Of a DNA stretch of 64,000 nt, positions 17,074-26,417 are shown piece by piece (the stretch's first letter is position 1; each line of letters opens with the position of its first letter). Under the pieces are notes generated by a model that ran no database searches, was not told the origin of the DNA, and saw only the letters and a list, made by a program, of their open reading frames with translations. The stretch comes from Antribacter soli (lineage in GTDB: Bacteria; Actinomycetota; Actinomycetes; Actinomycetales; Cellulomonadaceae): assembly GCF_021568775.1 (NCBI RefSeq), contig NZ_JAKGSG010000056.1:1-64000 (forward strand), written 5' to 3'. The position numbers and the translations under genes were made by a program.

Positions 17074-18579
17074 GTGGCCGCCGAGACCAGTGACCCGCAG
17101 ACCCCCTCAACACCGAGCACCCGCGAGCGCCTGCGCGGTGCGGCACGCCTCACCGGACGCGTCCTGGCGTCGTGGCCCGTGCTGTGGATCGCCTTCGCGG
17201 TGGTCCACGTGGTCCTCATCAAGCAGTCGTGGGAGTGGGAAGGCGAGATCTACGGCGACGTCACGCTCTACGAGTGGTGGGCGCGCAACGGCCTCGACTC
17301 GGGCTGGTGGGTCGTCTTCGACACGCAGTGGGTGTACCCCGTCGGCGCGCTCGTGCCGATCACGCTGCCCGCGCTCGTGGCGGGCACGACGTACGGCTAC
17401 GAGGTGGTGTGGTCCACGCTCGTCACCATGCTCGACGCGCTCGCGCTGCTCGCGCTCGGCAGCGCCCGTCCTCGCGGACGCGTCGCCGCCTGGTTCTGGC
17501 TCGCGTTCCTGCTCGCGCTCGGCCCGATCTTCGTCGGGCGGCTCGACGGCGTCATCGCCCCGATCATCCTGGTGGCCCTGCTGGTCGCGGTGCGGCATCC
17601 GGTCGTCGCGATGGTGCTGGCGACCGCCGGCGCGTGGATCAAGATCGCGCCCGGCGCCGTCGCGGTCGCGCTGTTCGCGGCAGCCCGCCGCCCGGTGCGC
17701 CACGTGCTGCTGCCCGGCGCCGCCGTCACCGCCGTCGTGCTGATCTGGGCCCTGGCCGGGGGCGCCGGCAGCCGGGTCTTCGACGTCTTCGGCGAACAGG
17801 GCGACCGCGGGCTCCAGGTCGAGTCCGTGGCGGCCACGCCGTTCCTCGTGTCCCGGCTGTGGGGCGCCGCGGTGACCGTCGAGTTCAACGACCGCATCTT
17901 CACGTACGAGGTGCTGGGCGACGCCGCGCTGCGGGTCGCCGGCGCACTCGACTACGCGCTGCCCATCGCCGTGCTGCTCATCGCCGTGCTCGCGTGGTGG
18001 GCCGGCCGCCGCCGCCCCGACCTCGCGGGCGACATCCTCCTGCTCACCGCCGCCGCCGAGCTCGTCGCCCTCATCGTCTTCAACAAGGTGGGCTCGCCGC
18101 AGTTCCTCGCGTGGGTCGGGCCGCCGGTCGCGGCGGGCATCGCACTCGCGTCCGCGGGGCGCCGGCACACCTGGGCATGGACCTGGCTCCCGCCCGCCGT
18201 CGGCGCGATCGTCGCCGCCCGCCTCACGCAGGAGATCTTCCCCCGGCAGTACGGAGAGTTCCTCGGGGCGTGGCCGCACATGGTGTGGGTCGGCGCGGCC
18301 CGCAACACGCTGCTGGTGCTGCTGCTCGTGGGAGCCGTGGTGCGGCTCGTGCAGGTCGCGGTGGGGGCGTCGCCCTACGCGCGGGTCCGGGCGACCGCAC
18401 CCGCCGCCGGAGACGGCACGACGTCGGACGCCGACGACGCCCACGAGCCCGGCGAGGCCGACGCTGACGGCGAGGCCGACGCTGACGGCGAGGCCGAGCC
18501 GGCGAAGGCCGCCGCTGCCGAGCCCGCCGTGGCCGCGCCGGCGGGGTCTGCCGAGGCCGACACGTCCGCGACGAACTAG
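17074..18579 (+). CDS. Polytopic membrane glycosyltransferase (GT87/DUF2029-like mannosyltransferase)
   Basis: A 501-residue protein from GTG with at least ten hydrophobic segments. WLGRLDGVIAPIILVALL-like features and an ending in WAGRRRPD loops resemble GT-C fold polyprenyl-phosphate-mannose transferases. The short acidic pairing early after the first helix (EWEGEIYGDVTLYEWW) is where GT-C enzymes keep catalytic acids. The C-terminal 60 residues are low-complexity with two copies of EADADG and many Ala/Pro. Downstream GT4 genes point to assembly of mannosylated lipids or polymers. The exact acceptor is unknown. Confidence 0.7.
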   Translation: MAAETSDPQTPSTPSTRERLRGAARLTGRVLASWPVLWIAFAVVHVVLIKQSWEWEGEIYGDVTLYEWWARNGLDSGWWVVFDTQWVYPVGALVPITLPALVAGTTYGYEVVWSTLVTMLDALALLALGSARPRGRVAAWFWLAFLLALGPIFVGRLDGVIAPIILVALLVAVRHPVVAMVLATAGAWIKIAPGAVAVALFAAARRPVRHVLLPGAAVTAVVLIWALAGGAGSRVFDVFGEQGDRGLQVESVAATPFLVSRLWGAAVTVEFNDRIFTYEVLGDAALRVAGALDYALPIAVLLIAVLAWWAGRRRPDLAGDILLLTAAAELVALIVFNKVGSPQFLAWVGPPVAAGIALASAGRRHTWAWTWLPPAVGAIVAARLTQEIFPRQYGEFLGAWPHMVWVGAARNTLLVLLLVGAVVRLVQVAVGASPYARVRATAPAAGDGTTSDADDAHEPGEADADGEADADGEAEPAKAAAAEPAVAAPAGSAEADTSATN

Positions 18580-18700
18580 TACGTTCCGGGACCTCTCACC
18601 GCACTCCGGGACATCGCGTCACCGTTCCGTCGCCAGCCGTTAGCCGAGACGCCGCACAAGAAACCCCAGGCCGTCATCGGCTGCTGGTCAAGTCTTTCCT

Positions 18701-19834
18701 GTGCGCGTAGCGATCGTGGCAGAGTCCTTCCTCCCGCAGGTCAACGGGGTGACCAACTCCGTCCTGCGCATCCTGGAGCACCTCGAGCGGCGTGGCGACG
18801 AAGCCATCGTCCTGGCCCCCGACGCCGAGAACGGCTCCGTCCCGCCGTTCGTCAACGGCGCCCCCGTCGTCGAGCTGGGGGCCATCGGGCTGCCCGGGTA
18901 CCCGGACGTCCGGCTCGTCGTCGGCAAGAAGTGGCGTACCGAGCGGACGCTCCAGGCGTTCGAGCCCGACGTGGTCCACCTGGCCTCTCCCTTCGTCCTC
19001 GGCTGGCGCGCCATCCTGGCGGCGGAGCAGATGGGGCTGCCGACCGTGGCCGTCTACCAGACCGAGGTGCCGGGCTATGCGGCCCGGTACGGCCTCCCGC
19101 ACCTGGAGTCACTGCTGTGGCGCCGGGTCAAGAACATCCACGAGCGGGCGACCGTCAACCTGGCGCCGTCGACGGCGACGATGGCGCACCTCACCCGGCG
19201 GGGCATCCCCAACCTGCGGCTGTGGGGCCGTGGCGTGGACACCGAGTCGTTCCACCCGCGGTACCGCGACCAGGCCTGGCGCATCCGCGTCGGCGACGGC
19301 CGGGACGTGCTCGTCGGCTACGTCGGGCGCCTCGCCGCCGAGAAGCAGGTGGAGGCCCTCGGGGTCCTGGAGGACCTTCCGGGCGTCCGGCTCGTCGTCG
19401 TCGGCGACGGCCCCGAGCGGGCCGACCTCCAGGACATGATGCCGTCCGCCCACTTCACCGGGCTGCTGCGGGGCACCGAGCTGTCGCGCGCCATGGCGAG
19501 CCTCGACGTGTTCGTGCACCCCGGCGAGCTGGAGACGTTCGGCCAGACGCTCCAGGAGGCGCACGCGAGCGGCGTCCCGGTAGTCGCCCCCGCCGCCGGC
19601 GGCCCGCTCGACATCGTGCGCCACTCCCACGACGGCTGGCTCTACCCGCCCGGCGACCACGCCGCGCTACGCGGCCACGTCGTCGACCTGGTCGGCGACG
19701 AGCGCAAGCGCAAGGCGTTCGGCGCCGCCGCCCACGAACGGGCCCAGCGCCGCACGTGGTATGACATCTGCGAAGAGCTCGTCGGACACTACGAGGACGC
19801 CATCCGGGTGCACGCACGGGCAGCCTCGACATAG
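18701..19834 (+). CDS. GT4-family mannosyltransferase, MgtA/PimB-like
   Basis: A 377-residue cytoplasmic GT-B glycosyltransferase from GTG at 18701. The opening RVAIVAESFLPQVNGVTNSVLRILEHL is typical of GDP-mannose-dependent alpha-mannosyltransferases that act on glycolipids. VGRLAAEKQVEALGVL and the C-terminal HPGELETFGQTLQEAHASGVPVVAPAAGGP (E-x7-E region) form the donor site. It is followed after two bases by a second GT4 gene, forming a lipoglycan-type cluster with the SGNH esterase. Confidence 0.85.
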   Translation: MRVAIVAESFLPQVNGVTNSVLRILEHLERRGDEAIVLAPDAENGSVPPFVNGAPVVELGAIGLPGYPDVRLVVGKKWRTERTLQAFEPDVVHLASPFVLGWRAILAAEQMGLPTVAVYQTEVPGYAARYGLPHLESLLWRRVKNIHERATVNLAPSTATMAHLTRRGIPNLRLWGRGVDTESFHPRYRDQAWRIRVGDGRDVLVGYVGRLAAEKQVEALGVLEDLPGVRLVVVGDGPERADLQDMMPSAHFTGLLRGTELSRAMASLDVFVHPGELETFGQTLQEAHASGVPVVAPAAGGPLDIVRHSHDGWLYPPGDHAALRGHVVDLVGDERKRKAFGAAAHERAQRRTWYDICEELVGHYEDAIRVHARAAST

Positions 19835-19836
19835 GC

Positions 19837-21096
19837 GTGACGCACAAGGAGACAGCCTTGCGGATAGTCCACGTCGCGAACTTCTACGGACCGCGGTCCG
19901 GCGGGATCCGGACCGCGATGCACGCCCTGGCCGGGCAGTACCTGGAGCACGGCCATGACCCCGTGCTCGTCGTCCCGGGCGAGCGGCCGGGGGTCTCGGT
20001 CGTGGACGGCGTCCGCGTCGTGACGATGGCGGCACCCCGAGTCCCCCTGTCCGGCGGCTACCGCGCCGTCGTCCGCACGGGGCAGGCCCGGCGCCTGCTC
20101 GACGCGCTGCGGCCCGACCGCCTGGAGGTCAGCGACCGCACCACGCTCGTCAGCACAGGGGACTGGGCGCGTGAGTCCGGCGTACCCTCCGTCCTCCTCC
20201 TGCACGAGCGGGTCGACGGCGTCCTGCGCGCCTTCCTGCCAGGGGGCGGCCCGGACGGGCGCATCCGCGAGGTGGGCGCGCGGACCATGCCGATGGTCGC
20301 CGACCGGTACAACGCCCTGGCGCTGCCACTGTTCGACCGGCTCGTCGCCACCACGGGATACGCGGCGGCCGAGGTGGAGCGGCTCCGGCAGCGCCCGTTC
20401 GCCCGGGGCCTCCGGATCCCGCCCCTGCACCGGGTCCCGCTCGGCGTGGACCTCGACCTCTTCCGGCCCGACCGGAACACGCCCGAGGCTCGGGAGCAGC
20501 TCGCCCCGCGCGACGCGGCGCTCGTCGTCGTCGCGAGCCGGCTGTCGAAGGAGAAGCGGGTCGACCTCGCGGTCGACGCGGCCGCCCAGGTACTGCACGA
20601 CGGCCGGCCGCTGCGGCTCGTGGTCGCAGGTGCCGGACCGCTCCTGCCTGCGCTGCGCGAGCGCGCCGAACGGGCCGGCCTCCCCCACCGCTTCCTGTCC
20701 TTCGTGCCCGACCGAGAGCGCCTCGCGACCCTGCTGGCCTGTGCGGACGTCGTCGTCGCCCCCGGCCCGATCGAGACGTTCGGCCTCGCGGCGCTGGAGG
20801 CGCTGGCGTCGGGCACGCCGGTCGTCTGCTCGTCGACGAGCGCGCTGCCCGAGGTGGTGGGCGACGCCGGTGCGGCCGGGGCGCCCGAGCCCGCCGCGCT
20901 CGCCCTCGCCATCCACGAGGTCCTCGCCCGGGAGGTCACGGCCCGCAGGGCGGCGGCCCGCGCGCGGGCAGAGCTCTTCCCGTGGAGCGCCACCGGCGAC
21001 GCGATGCTCGCCCTCCACCGCCGGGCCTTCTTCGAGCATCCAGAAGTCCTCCCGGACTCCGGCGCGCGCACCGTGCTGGCGGGGAGCCTGGGGTGA
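19837..21096 (+). CDS. Second GT4-family glycosyltransferase
   Basis: A 419-residue GT-B enzyme. RIVHVANFYGPRSGGIRTAMHALA at the N-terminus and SRLSKEKRVDLAVDAA plus APGPIETFGLAALEALASGTPVVCSSTSALPEVV at the C-terminus define the family. The GTG start is two bases after the previous stop. It likely adds a further sugar, probably mannose, in the same pathway, as PimC-like enzymes do; the specificity is inferred from neighbours only. Confidence 0.82.
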   Translation: MTHKETALRIVHVANFYGPRSGGIRTAMHALAGQYLEHGHDPVLVVPGERPGVSVVDGVRVVTMAAPRVPLSGGYRAVVRTGQARRLLDALRPDRLEVSDRTTLVSTGDWARESGVPSVLLLHERVDGVLRAFLPGGGPDGRIREVGARTMPMVADRYNALALPLFDRLVATTGYAAAEVERLRQRPFARGLRIPPLHRVPLGVDLDLFRPDRNTPEAREQLAPRDAALVVVASRLSKEKRVDLAVDAAAQVLHDGRPLRLVVAGAGPLLPALRERAERAGLPHRFLSFVPDRERLATLLACADVVVAPGPIETFGLAALEALASGTPVVCSSTSALPEVVGDAGAAGAPEPAALALAIHEVLAREVTARRAAARARAELFPWSATGDAMLALHRRAFFEHPEVLPDSGARTVLAGSLG

Positions 21097-21998
21097 GCCC
21101 CGTACCCGTGATGGTCGCGCTGGGCGACTCGATCACGGTGGGCGTGGGGGACTCCGTCGGCGCGGACGCCGTCCACGGGCCCGGGTGGTCCGCACACCTC
21201 GCGGCGCTCCTGCGCGCGGACGCCTTCACGAACCTGGCGAACAACGGCGCCAGGTCGCGGGACGTGCACGGCACGCAGCTCCCCGCGGCCCTCGCCCTGA
21301 GGCCGACCCTCGCGACGGTCGTCGTCGGCGGCAACGACGTGCTGCGCAGCGACTTCGACCCGCGCGAGGTGGAGCACGACCTGCGCGCCACGGTCGGCGG
21401 GCTCCGCTCCGCCGGCGCGGACGTGGTGCTCGTGCGGCTGCCCGTCATCGGCCTGTTCGAGCTCGGGCCGCAGATGGTCCGGACGGTCATGCGGCGCCGC
21501 GTCGCCGCGGTGAACGCGGCGGTCGACGCGATCGCGGCGCAGCCGCCTGCCGGGGCCGGCACGGCGCCCGACGTCGGACCCGCTCCGGGCCGGCTGCTGG
21601 TCATCGACACCGCTCGGGCGAACGCCCCGAGCGGCCCGAAGGCGTGGCACATCGACCGGGTCCACCCGTCGCCCGCCGGGCACCGGCAGCTCGCGCTCGG
21701 GGTCGCGACCACCCTTGCGCGCGCCGACCCTCGGTACGCGCGGGCGCTGGGGGCCGACGTCGGACGCGCGGAGCGGCTGCCCGTCGCGCCCCATCCGCCG
21801 ACCCTGCCGCAGCGGGCGTACTGGCTGGTCACGGCCGGTCTGCCCTGGTGCGTGAGCCGCGGGAGCGACTTCCTGCCCGGGCTCGTCCGCGCGGTCGTGG
21901 CCGACCTGCGCGCCGAGCGCGCGTTCACGCCCGGCTCGACGCTCGCCGGCCTCGCCGACTCAGGACTCGACCCGCGCAAGCGCCTCGGACGCCGCTGA
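21093..21998 (+). CDS. SGNH/GDSL-type esterase
   Basis: A 301-residue hydrolase from GTG at 21093, overlapping the previous stop by four bases. Block I is VALGDSITVGVGDS (catalytic Ser), block II has the LANNGARSRDV Gly/Asn region, block III is VVVGGNDVLR, and block V is DRVHPSPAGHRQLA (catalytic Asp and His). No signal peptide is seen. Coupling with two glycosyltransferases suggests removal or transfer of acyl groups on the same glycolipid. Confidence 0.85.
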   Translation: MSPVPVMVALGDSITVGVGDSVGADAVHGPGWSAHLAALLRADAFTNLANNGARSRDVHGTQLPAALALRPTLATVVVGGNDVLRSDFDPREVEHDLRATVGGLRSAGADVVLVRLPVIGLFELGPQMVRTVMRRRVAAVNAAVDAIAAQPPAGAGTAPDVGPAPGRLLVIDTARANAPSGPKAWHIDRVHPSPAGHRQLALGVATTLARADPRYARALGADVGRAERLPVAPHPPTLPQRAYWLVTAGLPWCVSRGSDFLPGLVRAVVADLRAERAFTPGSTLAGLADSGLDPRKRLGRR

Positions 21999-22061
21999 GC
22001 GCGTGCGCGTCGTTCACCTCGGGGGCAGCGCCGCGTCATCCGCGCGAGGGGGACGGGCCAC

Positions 22062-22710
22062 CTGACGGCGGACGACGCCGCGCTCAGCCTGCGCCCGCTC
22101 GGCGCGTACTCGACCGGCGTCTTCGACGCCGCCGCGGCGGAGGTCGTCGCCTTCCACGCGCAGAGCGACCGGCTGTTCTCCGCCGGACGTCCCCTCGCCG
22201 GACGGCTCGCTCGAGTTCCGCGTCTCCCGCAACCTGGAGCCGGAGTACGTGGCGGTCGCGAGTGGCTCGGCCACTGCGTACGTCGCGCTGCAGGAGGCGA
22301 ACGCGGTCGCCGTCGTCGACCTGGCGTCCGCCACCGTGACGGGACGTGAACCCGCTCGGTGCCAAGGACTTCTCCGTCGCGGGCATCGACCCGTCCGACA
22401 AGGACGGGGTCGCCGCGATCCGTGAGGTGCCGGTCCAGGGTCTGTACATGCCGGACCGCCTCAACGCCTACACGGTGCGCGGCGAGACCTACCTCGTCTC
22501 CGCCAACGAGGGCGACGCCCGCGAGTGGGGCTCCTACGTGGAGCCGGTCCGGCTGAAGGACCTCGGGAAGAAGGGCCTCGCCCCGGTGTGCGCCGACTCC
22601 CCCGCCGCGGCGCTCCGCGGCGACGCCGACCTCGGCCGCCTCAACGTCACCACCGCGTCCGGCCTGTCCGACGACGGCACGTGCTACGAGGAGCTGTACG
22701 TTCGAGGTGG
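22062..22710 (+). pseudogene. Remnant of a choice-of-anchor-I (esterase-like, LVIVD-type) surface protein gene
   Basis: Three blocks in three different frames match successive parts of this family: 22062-22187 (RPLGAYSTGVFDAAAAEVVA), 22189-22341 (VSRNLEPEYVAVASGSATAY...ANAVAVVDL) and 22346-22710 (DFSVAGIDPSDKDG, VQGLYMPDRLNAYTV, YLVSANEGDAREWGSY, DADLGRLNVTTASGL). Intact members are several hundred residues long, so the stretches between the blocks are deleted as well as frame-shifted, and the C-terminal half is gone. There is no start codon or signal peptide in place. This is decay, not a single base error. Confidence 0.8.
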
Positions 22711-22917
22711 ACGTGCTGCGGCAGCTCGGTCGCTGAGCTGGCGGTGCCTACGGTCCGGGACGCGGTAGTTGAGGATCAACCAGCCCTCCGGGACCATCTT
22801 GGACAGCGCCTCGACAGCATCGTCGTACGTGACAGCCTCCGCGCTGATCACGCGCGCGGAGGACTCGGCCTTGCCCGCGACCGCGGCGGCCGTGTCGATC
22901 GTTGCGAGGACCAGCAT
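22684..22917 (-). CDS. Small hypothetical protein
   Basis: A 77-residue frame starting MLVLATIDTAAAVAGKAESSAR and running through AEAVTYDDAVEALSKMVPEGWLILNYRVPDR, which has the regular alternation of a folded protein. The last 20 residues are basic and low in information and reach into the end of the decayed gene, so the natural C-terminus may have been changed. It is divergent from the MerR-VOC gene (52 bases apart) and could share a promoter region. No family recognised. Confidence 0.5.
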   Translation of the reverse strand: MLVLATIDTAAAVAGKAESSARVISAEAVTYDDAVEALSKMVPEGWLILNYRVPDRRHRQLSDRAAAARPPRTYSSS

Positions 22918-22969
22918 GCTGCCAGGCTAGGTTTGACTCTCGGGTTACCCGAGGCTGAACACTCGTGTC

Positions 22970-23704
22970 ATGAGCGACAAGACCCTGCTGCCGATCGGCC
23001 AGTTCGCCAAGCTGGCGGGGATGTCCGTACACGCGTTGCGCCACTACGACTCCGTCGGGCTGCTCGCTCCTGCCGACGTCGACCCTGAGACGGGTTACCG
23101 GCGTTACGACCGAAGCCAGCTGGCTGCCGCGAGATTGATCAACGACCTGCGCTGGCTGGACCTGCCCATCCACCTGGTCCGCGACGTCATGGCCGATCCG
23201 GACTCCCCGGAGGCCCGGCAGGTCCTCGCAGCTCACGCTGACCATCTTGTCCGAGACCGGATGCAGCTTGACCGTCAGATCGCCCAGTCGACCCGCTACG
23301 CCTCAGAAGGAGTTCCCATGCCCACCACCGTGACCGGCACCGCACCCGTGCAGATCAAGCTCGGCGTCGCGGACAGGGACCGAGCCCGTGCCTTCTACGC
23401 GTCGGCGTTCGGGCTCTCCGAGAGTGTGATCCGCCGCACGGACGACGCCGACTTCACCGGCTACCAGTTCGGCACCTACGGTCAGCCCGGCTTCTTCCTG
23501 CTCGTCCTGTCGGAGCCGGAAGCGTTCGACCACCCGGGCCGGAGCACGATCGGCTTCACGGTCGAGGACCTCGACGAGGCGCACCGGCGTGCACTCGGCG
23601 CGGGTGCTACGGAAGCGGTTCCGATCAACTCGCCGCAGGGCATGCCCCGCAACTCCGCCGTCACCGACCCCGACGGCAACTGGCTCTGGCTCTACCAGGG
23701 CTGA
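22970..23704 (+). CDS. MerR regulator fused to a glyoxalase/VOC domain
   Basis: A 244-residue protein. Residues 7-75 are a MerR helix-turn-helix and wing (IGQFAKLAGMSVHALRHYDSVGLLAPA...TGYRRYDRSQL), followed by a dimerisation helix to about 115. Residues 125-244 are a VOC domain (QIKLGVADRDRARAFYASAFGL, ...GFTVEDLDEAHRRALGAGA, VTDPDGNWLWLYQG) where MerR proteins usually carry an effector domain. The VOC part may bind a drug-like or aldehyde ligand. A second VOC gene lies 66 bases downstream on the same strand. Confidence 0.88.
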   Translation: MSDKTLLPIGQFAKLAGMSVHALRHYDSVGLLAPADVDPETGYRRYDRSQLAAARLINDLRWLDLPIHLVRDVMADPDSPEARQVLAAHADHLVRDRMQLDRQIAQSTRYASEGVPMPTTVTGTAPVQIKLGVADRDRARAFYASAFGLSESVIRRTDDADFTGYQFGTYGQPGFFLLVLSEPEAFDHPGRSTIGFTVEDLDEAHRRALGAGATEAVPINSPQGMPRNSAVTDPDGNWLWLYQG

Positions 23705-23770
23705 ACCTGGTGACCGGCGAGACGGCCGACTGCGCCGACGGCGTCGGACCGGGCCCCTAACCTGGGGGAC

Positions 23771-24211
23771 ATGACCATTCAGCGCATGGACAACGTCGGC
23801 ATCGTCGTCGACGATCTCGACGCCGCCATCGCTTTCTTCACCGAGCTCGGCATGGAGCTGGAAGGCAGGACGCCGATCGAAGGACGCTGGGCGGAAGACG
23901 TCGTCGGGCTCGACGACATGCGAAGCGAGATCGCGATGATGCGGATCCCGGACGCCCCGGGCCGGATCGAACTGGCGAAGTATCACACCCCGAAGGCGAT
24001 CACCCCCAAGCCGGAGATCACCCCGGCGAACACGCTGGGCCTGCACCGCGTCATGTTCGCCGTCGACGACATCGAGGACACCCTCGCCCGCCTCCGCCCG
24101 CACGGCGCCGAACTCGTTGGCGAAGTGACGCGCTTCGAGGACAGCTACCTGCTCTGCTATCTCCGCGGGCCGAGCGGAATCATCCTCGCGCTGGCCGAGC
24201 AGCTGAGCTGA
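23771..24211 (+). CDS. VOC-family (glyoxalase/bleomycin-resistance-like) protein
   Basis: A 146-residue two-module VOC protein: MDNVGIVVDDLDAAIAFFTELGMELEGR opens module one and LHRVMFAVDDIEDTLARLRPHGAELVGEV module two, ending YLRGPSGIILALAEQLS. Candidate metal ligands are the His of LHRVMF and the late acidic residues, so enzyme or binding function stays open. It may be transcribed with, or controlled by, the MerR-VOC protein upstream. Confidence 0.85.
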   Translation: MTIQRMDNVGIVVDDLDAAIAFFTELGMELEGRTPIEGRWAEDVVGLDDMRSEIAMMRIPDAPGRIELAKYHTPKAITPKPEITPANTLGLHRVMFAVDDIEDTLARLRPHGAELVGEVTRFEDSYLLCYLRGPSGIILALAEQLS

Positions 24212-24365
24212 GCATCCGCGCCTGGACCAGGTCATGGAACGACAACCCCCGCCCGTTCACCTGGACCAAGACCGCCGTCAGATCCTGGAACGCGCCGCCG
24301 CAAATCTTGATCGGATTCCTGGCGGAGGACACTAGAAGGGCAGCGCGTCCCAGCCGATGGGGCTC

Positions 24366-26381
24366 TCAACGATCGTGGAGCCGTCGCCTTCGCACGTCGG
24401 CGCGATCGTCCTGCGTGGCCGGGTTGTCGTGGCTGGGGTCGACGGTGTTGGCGGTGCGGGTGAAGGTGCGCCCGGTGGGTGAGGTCCACGCGATGGTGCC
24501 GGTGGTCTCGTCGCGAGTCACGGTCCAGCCACCCGTCGTCTTGGCCCTGTGGTGCCGGCGGCACAGCGGGTGAAGGTTGGCCGCGCGGGTCTGGCCCGGC
24601 TCGTCGCCGTGGGTCTCGGGGTCTCGGGCGCGCGTGTGGTCGAAGGGGTGGATGTGGTCGAGGTCGCAGCGTTCGGCGGGCCGGTCGCAGAACGGGAACG
24701 TGCACGTGCCGTCCCTGGCCTCGACCGCGCGGCGCAGCACCCGGCCGGGGACATAGGTCTTGGTGGAGTGGTCGGTCAGGATCCCGGTGAGGGGGTCGGT
24801 GACCAGCCGCTGCCAGGTCGCGTCCTCGGCGAGGGTGCGGGCAACCTGCGCGGGTACGGGTCCGTACCCGGACAGCTCGCCCGGGGCGTCGTCCAGGCCC
24901 AGGAGCGTCCCCGCACCGACGGTGACTCGCACCAGCGGACGCACCGGCACCGGGCGCAGCACGTACCCGGCCTCGCCGACCGACGCACCGCACGACGCGC
25001 AGCCCCCAGCGGCCGGGCGGACGAGCAGCCCACGGGACACCCCGCCCACGACCGTCCCGGCAGCTTCTGCAGGGGCGCTCTCGGCCGGGCCCGTGGCCAC
25101 GCTGGTCGACGTCGTCGCTGCCGTCCCGCCGACCGTGCCGCCGGTCGGAGCACCGACGACGACAATGCTCGTCGTCGTGCTCGTCGTCGCGCACACGGAC
25201 CCGGTGGATTGGCTCGCGGGCGCGGCCGTGGTGGTTAGTGTCTCGCCGTCGCCGGCGGTGGGCAGGATGCGGCCCGTCGTGAGGGCGACCAGCGCGTCCG
25301 CGCGGGCCTGGGCCAGGGTGCGGGCCTCGCCGGGGGTGCGGGAGACCTGGTGCCCGGCGTCGTCCAGAACCGCCCATACCGCGGCGGCGTCCCCGGCGGG
25401 CAGGTACGCGGTCAGGTACGCCATCGAGTTCTCAACCGCCTCCAGACGCACATACCGCTCGGCCGCGGCCGCCTTCCGGTTGATCTCCACCGCCTCCGGG
25501 GACGCCTTGACCGCCTCAGCCAGCATCCGCGTGCGCAGGGCCCGCAAGCCCAACCGCGGCGCGTCCGGCAGGACCTTCATCGTCGCGGCCCGCCGGTCGA
25601 CGGGGTCGGCGAACACCCCGGTGAACGCCAGCACGTCCACCTTGGCAACATCCACCACCCCGGCGGTCAGGGCAGATCGGACCTCGGGCAGGTCTTCCAG
25701 CGCCTCACCCCGGGCGACCAGGGTCCGACCCACGGTCGGCGTGTGCCCGACCGTCGCCGCCAGCTCGTCCCCCAGGTGCTCCCGCTCGGCCGACCACGCC
25801 CGCCGCGCCGCGAGCTCCCCCGCAGCCGAGGCCTGCACCCCGGCAGCCCACGCCGCCAAACGGGAGCCCGCCGCCACGACCTCCACCAGCACGTGGTCCG
25901 CAACGTCCGCGACCTTCAGATCGCCCAGCAGTGCCGCAAGGCCGGGCCCTGGCACCGCACCTGCAAGAGCCGTCTCCAACGCCACGTCACGCACCGCAGC
26001 AGCCGCGTCATCGCTGACCGCTTCGCCCCCGACCAGCGCAAGACCGCGGCCCGTCAGGGACGGAGCCACGGGATGCACTGATGCCGCCGCAGAGACCGTG
26101 AACGCCCGACCGGTCGACGCTCTGGGCCCGGCAGTACGGGCATCCGACCAGGACATGTCCACGCCGTCGACCACAGCAGCAGCCCCGAACCCAGCACCGG
26201 CAGCCCCAGCGCCCACGGCGGCGGCCGTCGTCTGACCGCCAACCAGGCCGCCAGGGCCGGCCGCGGAAGCCGAGCCGAGCCACGGCGCGGCGAAGGCCTC
26301 CTCGACCCAGCCGCGGGCGTCAGCGAGCGGCAGACCGGCGTCGGCCTGCCCGCCCCACGCACCCCTCGACCACTCGAACAC
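24366..26381 (-). CDS. DUF222 protein with C-terminal HNH endonuclease domain (13E12-repeat type)
   Basis: A 671-residue protein. The DUF222 region covers about residues 130-390. A Thr/Ala/Gly-rich linker lies at about 395-460, and the HNH nuclease is near the C-terminus (CTFPFCDRPAERCDLDHIHPF, LHPLCRRHHRAKTTGGW), with CxxC-like and His ligands in place. The GTG at 26381 is preferred because a TAGCAT -10-like box (26394-26389) puts the transcription start there; an upstream ATG (26417) is possible. The SOS-box palindrome lies on the start. In mycobacteria, 13E12 genes include LexA-regulated members, so damage induction is likely. The biological target is unknown. Confidence 0.85.
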   Translation of the reverse strand: MFEWSRGAWGGQADAGLPLADARGWVEEAFAAPWLGSASAAGPGGLVGGQTTAAAVGAGAAGAGFGAAAVVDGVDMSWSDARTAGPRASTGRAFTVSAAASVHPVAPSLTGRGLALVGGEAVSDDAAAAVRDVALETALAGAVPGPGLAALLGDLKVADVADHVLVEVVAAGSRLAAWAAGVQASAAGELAARRAWSAEREHLGDELAATVGHTPTVGRTLVARGEALEDLPEVRSALTAGVVDVAKVDVLAFTGVFADPVDRRAATMKVLPDAPRLGLRALRTRMLAEAVKASPEAVEINRKAAAAERYVRLEAVENSMAYLTAYLPAGDAAAVWAVLDDAGHQVSRTPGEARTLAQARADALVALTTGRILPTAGDGETLTTTAAPASQSTGSVCATTSTTTSIVVVGAPTGGTVGGTAATTSTSVATGPAESAPAEAAGTVVGGVSRGLLVRPAAGGCASCGASVGEAGYVLRPVPVRPLVRVTVGAGTLLGLDDAPGELSGYGPVPAQVARTLAEDATWQRLVTDPLTGILTDHSTKTYVPGRVLRRAVEARDGTCTFPFCDRPAERCDLDHIHPFDHTRARDPETHGDEPGQTRAANLHPLCRRHHRAKTTGGWTVTRDETTGTIAWTSPTGRTFTRTANTVDPSHDNPATQDDRADVRRRRLHDR

Positions 26382-26389
26382 GTGTTCTA
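26374..26389. promoter_or_regulatory. LexA-type SOS box on the start of the HNH endonuclease gene
   Basis: TCGAACACGTGTTCTA contains the perfect 12-base palindrome GAACACGTGTTC (26376-26387), which fits the actinobacterial SOS consensus GAAC-N4-GTTC. It covers the predicted start codon and lies just downstream of the -10-like TAGCAT. LexA bound here would block transcription initiation. Confidence 0.75.
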
Positions 26390-26417
26390 TGCTAGTCGCT
26401 CGGTCTCGGCCCGCCAC

